Source: Jimgerdemannia flammicorona (Eukaryota > Mucoromycota > Endogonomycetes > Endogonales > Endogonaceae). Taken from it: a DNA stretch of 28,653 bases. This document shows, in pieces, positions 20,656 to 28,653 of the stretch. A program made the position numbers and the translations under genes. The notes below the pieces were generated by a model, which saw only the letters and a list, made by a program, of their open reading frames with translations, was not told where the DNA came from and made no database searches. The DNA lies in NCBI GenBank assembly GCA_003990745.1, contig RBNI01000611.1, forward strand, positions 1-28,653. The letters are read 5' to 3'. Numbering within the stretch: position 1 is the stretch's first letter; the number at the start of each line of letters is the position of its first letter.

Positions 20656-23600
20656 ATGTCCTCCTCGGAACTTCCATCCCCCTCGCTTGACGAAATCAAG
20701 ACCTGGGATGAACACCGTATCTTTGAGCACTTTGAACACCCTACTCTCCATTTAAAGCCCGGCCACGTAGCGCTCTTGCGTGAACAGGAAACAGGCGGGG
20801 CTGCTCTCATTCTGATCACAGAAGATGTCCTATTGCAACCTCTGTATAATTTACCAAGCGGGTCTGTGACTAATATCGTGAACGATATTGCTAAATTAGA
20901 AGGTAACTATTGTCAGATAGATTTTTTCGATTAACTGTCGTCGACGGTCTTCAAAATTTCGTCGTCCGGTACCGCTCCGTCCGTCCATCACAAAATCTTC
21001 GATGTGTTTACAAACTAAAACGAGAACCTTTTTTTTTTTTTTTTTTTTTTTGGGATCTGACAAGTGACAGACAGTCAACAGGCTTCTACCGAAGGTGTAA
21101 TTTTTTTTGTTTGTCTCAGTGCGACATGCCATTATGTCTGCTGACGGCTTATGCTTTTAATTGCTTGACAGATATTGATCAAAGCACCTTGACCTTGGAA
21201 GATAGAATTAAGGTCATGGAGGCCGAAATTGAACTGATGAAAGATCGACTTCGCAAAGAACAAACAGAACTTCGCGAAAAAGTGCGGCTGCTCATCGAAC
21301 TCCAGAAAGAAAAATATCGAGGTAGGTCGATTATGTCGTTTTATTGTGACGTCATAAGGTTCTCGAATATTTGCCGAAAACTGGCTGATTATACCAATAT
21401 TTTCTCCTAGCACTGGCTTCAGATCTGGCGTCGGTTAGTAACAATTGATAGTTTGTGTTGTTGGATTGTCCTGATATAGCTTATGCAACTTCCATGTCTA
21501 TATTCTTTTTTTCCAAAATTTTGCATAAAGCACAAATCCAAAGTAATGAAGATTGACAGAGAAGATAACCTTCGCAAAATTTACAATATGGTCAATAGTC
21601 TCCCCAAGGTTATACTTGATCTCCACCAGGATACTATCCCGCGGCTCTTCTTCATCTTTCCCGAGGATGGTCATTGGAGAGCGCCATCAATTGACAGTCT
21701 CTTCACAAAAACGTTCCGTCTATATTTTCTCTGTGAGCATGAAACCATCGAAAACGACAGCACAAGGAAACAGTTCCATCTGGCGTATCACGACGGCTAC
21801 CGCGTCGCCCGACCACAAGAGGTATGCCATTTTGATATTTGATATGACGTGTGCTCCAGTTATCACAATCTGCTTAACCTGAATATATTTTAGTTCGTAG
21901 CTAAATATGGGCAATACATACGTATGGTACGACGTTTGTTTGAATTTATACGTCCACGCTCTCTTTGTATATCATCTAAAATTTCTCGTGCAAAATAGAT
22001 CATGCCTTGTCTATTGCTGGCTGTACGCTTGGGAGGACGCCTATTGGAGTGTATACCTTCAATCCGGAACGCAACAACGGAATCATCGATCTCTACTGAC
22101 CGGGAACTGGACTTCTGCGCGCAGACTGAGAAATTTTTTAAGTCGGTTGGAGGTAACCTCGAGGCTACTGAAAACAAGGCCATGAACTATGCGACTGATT
22201 CTCCGCCGTCAGTTCCGACGCAAGGAGGAACACCGGGACCGATGGAAAGACCTGACCTACGTGAACTTCAAGGTGCAGCGATACATCGCTTTTCTCTATT
22301 CAAGTGTTCGTGTGCTGATTTCTATATTCTCATGATCTCTTTTCAAATTTCTATTATAGCTTACCTTGAGGGCTTGGATAATGCCAACCGACTTGGGAAT
22401 CTACAGCGTGTACTCCGTCGTGAGGAAAATGGTAGCAAAACAGTGCGATGGGTGTGCAAGAATCACGCCTCGGAATGGAACACCACAAACGCTATTCAGG
22501 TTATTCGTACAGCCATCAGCAGCAGTTTCATAGATGGTCACATTACGTTTAATGACGAGACTTGGGAGCTAATGTTGGCATTATTTATTGGTCTTTTAAA
22601 TTCACCATGTGTCTTTTATATGCATTTGAATCTATACTCAATAATGATTTATTTAATATCAGGATTTGGAAAATGTCAACAAGATCTTTGCATGCATTTC
22701 GAAATTCGGTATCACACGTACTGCCAGATATTCCTCTGCGGAAAATCAGGTAATTAAGTTTGATTTTAATATTCTTTCTACTTATCTAGAATGACTAATA
22801 AGTAATTAAACTATAGTTTTTTAGATTGTAAAAATGCTCATCCAGAAGACATAGAAGCTCTTATTGAGGATGTAACAACTATTGAAATTCTAAAGTAAGA
22901 ATTTAAATATATTTGTATTTAATTAATACTTGATATTAAATATTAATTAAATATATTTATTTTATTTTACTTTTTAGACTATATAAGATAAAGAATATGC
23001 AGTATAATATCCTTTTATTAAATATTTTTAATTATTGACTCATTATTTACTAATAATAAATTATTAAAATTAATAAAATCAATCTTTATCTTTTATAGAA
23101 TTAAAAATATTCTTCAGAAGTCTCTTCAAATTCAACAGTTTGATATTTCAGGTATATCATATCAATTGCTTAGAATCTATATTTTATATTTCTGTAAAAA
23201 TTTTATAAAAGATTCTGGACAGTAATATTAGCAGTAAAAAAAGGCTCTAATGTTAGTTCAAGTTATGTAAATTAAATTACATTCCTAACTATCAACTGTG
23301 TATAATTTTATTATATATCTCTATAGGTATTAAAATTACTGAGAAGGAAGTCAGCATACTTGCCGAAATATTAAAAACGAATACAAATCTGCAAAACCTG
23401 ATTCTAGAATGTATGTAATAGTGAAGTAGTACGTAATTAAGTTGTTTGCATATTGCTGACTGCTATTATATATTTTATGTAATTCTTATAGATGATGATA
23501 TTGGTGACAAGGGAACCGGCATGCTAGCAGAAGCACTTAAAATGAATACGAAACTACAACTCCTCAATCTATGCAGTATGTAGAACGAATTTCAATATAT

Positions 23601-25268
23601 TTTGTTAAGTAATCTAACTGATAACGATCTTTATACATTTTATACATTTTATGCATTTTCTATAGGCAATGGTATTGGTGATATGGGAGCTAGCACACTG
23701 GCCGAAGCCCTGAAAATGAGCACATGTCTGCAAAGCCTGGATCTGACAAGTATGTAGAATTTACGTCCAATTTATTTTTGCATTTATCTGCTATTTTCTA
23801 GCTGAAAACATGAATATGTATTTTATACACTCTATAGAAAATAGAATTGGTAACATGGGAGCCAGGGCGCTGGCTGAAGTACTGCAAATGAACGCGAGTC
23901 TGCAAAGCCTGAATTTATGCGGTATGTAGAAAAGAAACGCAATATATGTCTGTTTGGTATTCTAGCTGATAACCACATGTATATATTTTATGTATTTTTC
24001 TATAGGCAATCATATTGGCCAGATAGGAGCCAGCGCATTGGCCGAATCACTGAAAATGAACACGGGTTTGCAAAACCTGAATCTTAGCCGTATGTAGGAA
24101 TGAATTACATTTTATTTTTGCATTCATCTTTATTTTCCAGCTGACAAACACGCATATGCATTTTATGTCTTCGTAGACAATATGATTCACGATGTTGGTG
24201 CCAGCGCACTAGCTGAAGCACTACATGTGAACACCACCATGCTAAATCTGGATCTACAGTGTACGTAGGCATGAAGCACATTATATTTTGCATTTATCTG
24301 CTTCGCAATTGACCTGACCAATATGTGTTCCCCGATAGGTATTTTTCTTCGCGAGAAGGGAGCTAGTGCACTAGCTGAAGCACTGAAAATAAACACGAGC
24401 CTGCAAAACTTAAATATATACAGTATGTAAGAATGGAGCACAGTATATATCTGTTCAGTATTTTAGCTGACAATCACACGAATCCGTTTTGTATGTTCCT
24501 CTGTAGTGAATTCTATTGGCGAGGAGGGAGTCAGCGCACTAGCTGAAGCTCTCAAAATTAACAGGAGCCTGCAAAACCTAGATCTAAGCAGTATGTAAAA
24601 TTTCAGTACAATTTATTTTGCGTTCAACTATGCTCTAGCTGATAATCATGTATATACGGTTTATGTGTTACTCTGCAGACAAAGATATTGGCGAGAAGGG
24701 AGCCAGAGCTCTAGCTGAATCACTGAAAATGAACACAAGGCTGCAAAACCTGAATCTTAAAAGTACGTAAAGTGTATTATAATCTGTTGAGCTTTCTTGC
24801 TGACAATTATTCGTATATATGAAATGTGTTCCTTTGTAGAAAATCGTATTGGCGAGAACGGAGCAAGCGCACTGGCTGAATCCCTGAAAATGAACACGAG
24901 CCTGCAACACCTGAACCTTGAAGGTCTGTAAGAACGAAGCCCACCACATTTTTGCATTTGTATATTTCGTTTTCTAGCTGACCATCATGGGTATATTATT
25001 TTTTGCAGGTAATGCTATTGGCGACAAGGGGGCCAGCGCACTAGCCGAAGCATTGAAAATGAATACGAGCTTACTTAACCTGAATCTAGAAGGTGTGTAG
25101 AATGCAGCGTATATGATTTTGCATTACATTTATCTGTAGCGTTCGTGCTGACAACCAGCTAATATATTTTTTATATGTTCCTCTGCAGAAAATGATATTG
25201 GGGAGCGGGGAGCCAGCGCACTAGCCAAAACGATGAAAGTGAATATGTGCCTCACTGTCGTGATCTAA
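20656..25268 (+). CDS. Multi-exon SAM-like / coiled-coil / LRR (RNI-type) protein
   Basis: Proposed join: 20656..20902, 21172..21321, 21411..21433, 21531..21821, 21894..21926, 21999..22272, 22360..22573, 22663..22749, 22817..22894, 22978..23001, 23099..23151, then twelve LRR exons starting 23327, 23492, 23666, 23838, 24006, 24177, 24339, 24507, 24679, 24840, 25009 and 25189 (end 25268). This gives 825 residues in one frame. Residues ~1-83 look SAM-like (IKTWDEHRIFEHF ... LITEDVLLQPLY); ~84-133 is coiled coil. ~141-240 carries PRLFFIFPEDGHWRAP and FRLYFLCEH; ~340-375 carries LGNLQRV and TVRWVCKNH. I recall these motifs from large Mucoromycota protein families. From ~492 come 28-residue repeats (NxIGxxGAxALAEALKMNTxLQNLxL). 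LRRs of this kind bind proteins, so sensing or scaffolding is inferred. Least certain: the 21434-21530 acceptor (a TAG at 21479 also works), the 21927-21998 intron, and the weak donor GTTGGC at 22574. Confidence 0.72.
23327..25268 (+). repeat. Tandem array of twelve LRR exon-intron units (period ~161-180 bp)
   Basis: Eleven exons are exactly 84 nt and phase 1-1: 23327-23410, 23492-23575, 23666-23749, 23838-23921, 24006-24089, 24177-24260, 24339-24422, 24507-24590, 24679-24762, 24840-24923 and 25009-25092. The twelfth is truncated (25189-25268). Donors are GTATGT or close variants and acceptors are TAG/CAG. From the third unit on, most introns carry a (T)CTAGCTGA(C/T)AA-like word ~35-50 nt before the acceptor, so exon and intron duplicated together. 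Confidence 0.88.
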
Positions 25269-25548
25269 GAAGAATATAGAAACCGGAGCACCTTTTTTTT
25301 TTTCTTCTCTTTTTTTCTAGCCGAAAGACACGCACATACAGTTTATGTGTACTTGTGTAGTCAACGATGTCCATTCCTATAATGGCAGATTACAAAATAT
25401 GTATATATACATCTGTTTTTGCCAATAAGTTCATAAAAACGATATGCAGTTCGCCGTCGATCTATCTCCAGCACCGCACCTTCATGTCGATAAACTCCGT
25501 TTATATTATCATATGGCTACTAATCCATCGCCATTGACCATGTATTCT
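25269..25548. other. 3' flank of the LRR gene with intron-like remnant
   Basis: 25283-25368 looks like another array intron: T-rich stretch, TTTTTTCTAGCCGAAAGAC, then TTTATGTGTACTTGTGTAG. No LRR exon follows it, only TCAACGATGTCC. It is probably the remains of a further unit. Confidence 0.45.
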
Positions 25549-25866
25549 CATTTGTCACTGACTGGACACATGTAATTGATGCCTACTCGCAAGCCGATTT
25601 TTCTTCCACGCGAACGCTAGGTTTCTACATGCCAATCCATTCCGGTATTTCCGGGACACGGCCCACGATAACTAGTTAAACAATAAGAAACACGGCAATC
25701 AACAAAGTCACTTGGAACCGACATCATTTGTCACGGACAGCGCACATTCCACTCCGCCGATTATTCTTCCACGCGAACTCTCCGTTTCTATTCGCTTACC
25801 TATTCGGTATTTCCACCGCCCACTGTGACTAGCTGATAACAGTTAGAAATGCAACCAGCAACTGGA
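25549..25866. repeat. Diverged tandem duplication, unit ~176 bp
   Basis: The first unit starts CATTTGTCAC at 25549 and the second at 25725. Both contain GCCGATTxTTCTTCCACGCG followed by AAC, TTTCTA, ATTC(C)GGTATTTCC, GCCCAC and GA(C)TAGTT/CTAGCTG in the same order. It is non-coding as far as I can see. Confidence 0.55.
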
Positions 25867-26150
25867 TGAGCACAAATGTGATAAGACGCCTGCCTCAAAC
25901 CGCGATGCTTTTCCATTCATGTCAGTTACATCGGATCTCCGTTGTACCCTTTGCCGTCGAACATATGGGATTAAAAATGTTTCGCCATTAGTCGCCTTGG
26001 ACGGACTCCATTGGCAACGGTTGCATTTTGAGTTTCATGCGGGATGTTTGTGTAGTCAGTGACGAAATCTAAAGAATGTTCAGGTTTGTATGTAGAACCT
26101 GTCGGTCAATGCTAATCAAAACGTTCACTTCTCAAACGGGAAACCGCGCT
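25867..26150. other. Intergenic, nothing identified
   Basis: No coding frame, RNA gene or repeat was recognised between the tandem duplication and the inverted fragment at 26151. Confidence 0.4.
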
Positions 26151-26342
26151 GGCCAACGTACTCCATTCGACCGAGTGCATCATCTAGAACCGAACAAAAT
26201 GTCGTAGGGTCAAGTGTATTGCTACATCGTCCAATTTCCGGAGGCAAATTTTCGATGTGTCGCCAACAATAGTGACCAGCTCCTGGGTTCCGGCATGGTG
26301 TGGCCGGGCGCTTAAATAACACGTCAGGCAGAAGAGCGATAT
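26151..26342 (-). pseudogene. Inverted copy of the 2240-2416 fragment
   Basis: On the minus strand it reads ...RPATPCRNPGAGHYCWRH, then ENLPPEIGRC, then NTLDPTTFCSVLDDALG. This copy is open over ~65 codons (26125-26322), so it preserves more of the parent frame than the left copy. I do not recognise the protein. It may be an exon of a dispersed family or part of a mobile element. Confidence 0.45.
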
Positions 26343-26369
26343 AATGTAACGTAGCGGACGCGTACTGGC

Positions 26370-26842
26370 AGAAATGCGGCAGATTTCTTTATCTTGAATA
26401 CTTGATCTTCTTTGACTCCTCAGAGTCCTCAGGTACAGGGGTGGGTAAGTTCAAAGTGTATCTGCCCATGCTTACTAGTTCCTTGCCTCTTTGCTTGAAA
26501 TATTTCAATCTGAGGTTTATTTACTCTAGATACTAGGGATATTTATACAAGTTTGCTAGCTATATGGTAGCTAAGTTAAGACTTCTTTTCCTATGAGTCA
26601 TTTTGTATAGTTGAGAGATTGGTACATCTGTAAAATCTGTATAGATGAGAGATTAGTATAGCTGAGAGATTTGTACAGCTGTGCTTTTTATACAATTGTA
26701 CAAATTATACAACTGAGAGATTGAGTGGCTGCTAAACTATAATACTATACTATATATATTGGGAATCAGATTCAGGTACAATGATCAAATGTCTATCACC
26801 TGATTATTGTTTCTAATTTAGGATTATTTTATCTCAGAGTAC
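26370..26842 (-). repeat. Truncated LTR of the same family
   Basis: CTGAGGTTTATTTACTCTAG and TATTTATACAAGTTTGCTAGC parallel 28064-28115. CGGCAGATTTCTTTATCTTGA recalls the repeated words of the LTR body. It carries its own short tandem motif, GAGAGATTxGTA, at about 26610-26730. It ends where the complete LTR begins. Confidence 0.5.
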
Positions 26843-28390
26843 TGTAATGTGCTGGCTCAATGGAGGCAAATTACAAGGTTGGGGGTTTGATGTAGTTTGG
26901 CTTGAGCCTCCAATTACTTTGTCAAAAAGCAACAAAATGTTCTAAGATTTCCTGAGGTCCTTGGTGTTTAGTGATATAATAGTCAATCTGGATATCTGCG
27001 AGTGGTTTCCTTATTGAGATGGTTCTCTGGGTATAGTGGCAATTTGTGTGTAAATGGACTTCCTTCTTAGGTCAACTGGGAATGGTACAATTTTGTGTAG
27101 CGAGGTAATTTCCAAAAGTATGCGATTTCTGGGTGATGGTCTTGGTGTGACAATCTTTGTGTAGCGAGACGATCTCCTTGTGTATGACAGTCTGGCAATT
27201 TAGTGGTTCTCCTTATGCGGATCTGGCAGATAACTCAATTTGGCTCACTGGGAATTGTACAGCATGGGTTCTTATTACTGGAAATAGTACTGGTGGCAGA
27301 TTCTTCTCAGGCTCACTGGGAATGACAAATAACTCGGATGTCGTGAGAGGTAGGTAATTCAATAGCTCAGATAACTTGGGTGACGTGGATTCTTCCTGAA
27401 TTAGCGGGGTTCTTCTGGGAATATGGTGGATAACTCAAAAATGGCAGATGACATGGATTCTTCCTAAATTGGCGGACTTCTTGAAAATGGTGGCTTAATT
27501 GGGAATTAACTCAGATGACATGGATTCTTATAAATCAGTGGCTTCAATTGGGAATACGAACAACTGGTGGCATTCTTTGGGAAAGGATCTCTTGGCAAAG
27601 TTATGTCAAAGACTGGCTTTGTTTGCATGGAGTTGCTTCACTAGACTGGCTCTACTGCGAAGTTGTATCAGGGACTGGCTTATGGCAAGGCTCTCTGGGA
27701 ATGCGGAAACTGGGGTTCTTCAGGCTTATCTGACAAGCATACCAATAGCATGGCTTATTCCTTAAGCGGTGGGTTCTTCAAAAGGTGGTGAAGTTCTTTC
27801 TTGAACTTGGGCAGCAAATCTTCAGGCTTATCTGGCAAGCGAACCAAAAACAGACTCGTTCTTTGTATCGGAAAGTAGACCAGAGTGGGAAAAGGGGACC
27901 AATTGCTCAATCTTTAGAGGCTTCTTTGGTTTGCACTTCAATTCGGACTCATTCTTTGTATCAGAAAGTGGACCAGAGTGGGGAAATAAGCTCACAATCT
28001 CCTAACAGTGGCTGTAGAGTTCCTCTCGAAGTGTGGTAGGTAGACTTGTCTTTTGCTTCAATTTTGGACTGAGGTTTATTCACTCTTGTCTCTGGGGTAA
28101 TTTATACAAGTTGGTTGCTATCTGGTTACTATGTGGCTAACTATAGATCTGCTACTTATGGCAGGTGTATAGAGTCTGTATGGTGTATAGGACCTGTACA
28201 GTGTACAGAGTCTGTATGGTGTACAGAGTCTGTACAGGTAAACAGACCTTTTCTGGTATCTCTGGCTATTTATACAGTTTTCCACAACAATGGTTGCTGG
28301 TTACTATGCTGTGTGTTCACATCATCTTGCCTCATTGTTCATGTCATCTGGTTAAGATATAATTCGGGTGATACGTTTTGGTTTGTCACA
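26843..28390 (-). repeat. Long LTR (about 1.55 kb) of a minus-strand retrotransposon
   Basis: It begins TGTAATGTG and ends TGTCACA, so on the minus strand it reads TGTGACA ... CATTACA with the usual TG/CA ends. The body has degenerate ~65-70-bp repeats (GATGACATGGATTCTT at about 27380, 27450 and 27513). Near its end is a short tandem array of GTGTA(C/T)AGAGTCTGTA at 28163-28240. Sequence to its right is a polypurine tract in minus orientation, so this is the 3' LTR. Confidence 0.65.
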
Positions 28391-28408
28391 TCAGCCCCCA
28401 CTGAAGGG
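28391..28408 (-). other. Polypurine tract next to the 3' LTR
   Basis: On the minus strand this reads CCCTTCAGTGGGGGCTGA immediately before TGTGACA. The purine core AGTGGGGG abutting an LTR start is the usual primer site for plus-strand DNA synthesis in LTR retrotransposons. Confidence 0.55.
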
Positions 28409-28441
28409 TAGTCTGTCTCAGACTATTCTTCAGTCATCATC

Positions 28442-28627
28442 TCAATAAGCATAGGCTGCTTCTGCATCTATATCTATTCCATCATCTTCATTATCTATAC
28501 TGGGGTTACTCCATTCTATGGGCTCTTCTTCTTCTTCAGGGAATAGGATTTCGACAGAGTTGATGATACTCAAATAGGTAACAGGGTTCATTTCTTGAAT
28601 ATCATTCAGGGAGAATTGTGCCTGTAT
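28442..28627 (-). CDS. C-terminal end of a retrotransposon ORF (partial)
   Basis: The minus strand is open for 61 codons from the T tract near the window edge to TGA at 28442-28444. The peptide is acidic near its end: FPEEEEEPIEW, then DNEDDGIDIDAEAAYAY. It lies ~35 bases inside the polypurine tract, where an element's last ORF normally ends. No RT, RNase H or integrase motif falls within the visible part, so Ty1 or Ty3 type cannot be assigned. The equivalent at 11490-11680 is broken. Confidence 0.5.
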   Translation of the reverse strand: MQAQFSLNDIQEMNPVTYLSIINSVEILFPEEEEEPIEWSNPSIDNEDDGIDIDAEAAYAY

Positions 28628-28628
28628 C

Positions 28629-28653
28629 TTTTTTTTTTTTTTTTTTTTTTTTT
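28629..28653. repeat. Poly-T tract at window end
   Basis: At least 25 T in a row reach the last base. It may mark a contig end. Confidence 0.8.

Overview
The window looks like transposon-rich chromosomal DNA of a fungus. The evidence is short spliced introns with GTATGT-type donors and CTGAC/CTGAT branch-like motifs, a fungal 14-segment drug/H+ antiporter, an Ngaro-type tyrosine-recombinase retrotransposon, and a long leucine-rich-repeat (LRR) protein. The LRR protein's FRLYFLCEH and RWVCKNH motifs resemble, from memory, protein families expanded in Mucoromycota (Mortierella-, Endogone- and Glomus-like fungi). An early-diverging fungus is therefore my best guess; it is inference, not proof.

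Layout. 653-1870 (+) is a 405-residue protein I do not recognise. 1871-3882 has no intact gene but holds a decayed fragment (2240-2416) that recurs inverted at 26151-26342. 3883-4326 (+) is a small secreted protein with one possible disulfide. 5050-10011 is an almost complete Ngaro-like retrotransposon, with terminal repeats ordered A1 - Gag - RT/RNase H - tyrosine recombinase - B1 A2 B2. It carries an in-frame TAG in Gag and an Arg-to-Gln change at the first catalytic Arg of the recombinase. It sits inside an older repeat that also occurs at 13922-14420. 10456-12749 is a collapsed minus-strand LTR element whose left copy differs from the right mainly by C-to-T and G-to-A changes. 13309-13921 is a fold-back element with inverted arms of about 200 bp.

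15070-17220 (-) is a six-exon DHA2-type transporter of 555 residues that splices cleanly. 17221-20655 has only fragments and repeats. 20656-25268 (+) is the most interesting locus: about 23 exons joining a SAM-like N-terminus, a coiled coil, a central domain and an RNI-type LRR array. Twelve successive exons each encode one LRR; eleven of them are exactly 84 nt and phase 1-1. The last unit is cut by an apparent one-base loss. 25549-25866 is a diverged tandem duplication. The right edge (26370-28653) holds LTR material of the same family as 10456-12749, including a 1,548-bp LTR, its polypurine tract and the tail of a minus-strand internal ORF.

The genes do not form an operon or an obvious cluster. 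The unifying theme is mobile-element turnover around three or four host genes, one of which has grown by tandem exon duplication.
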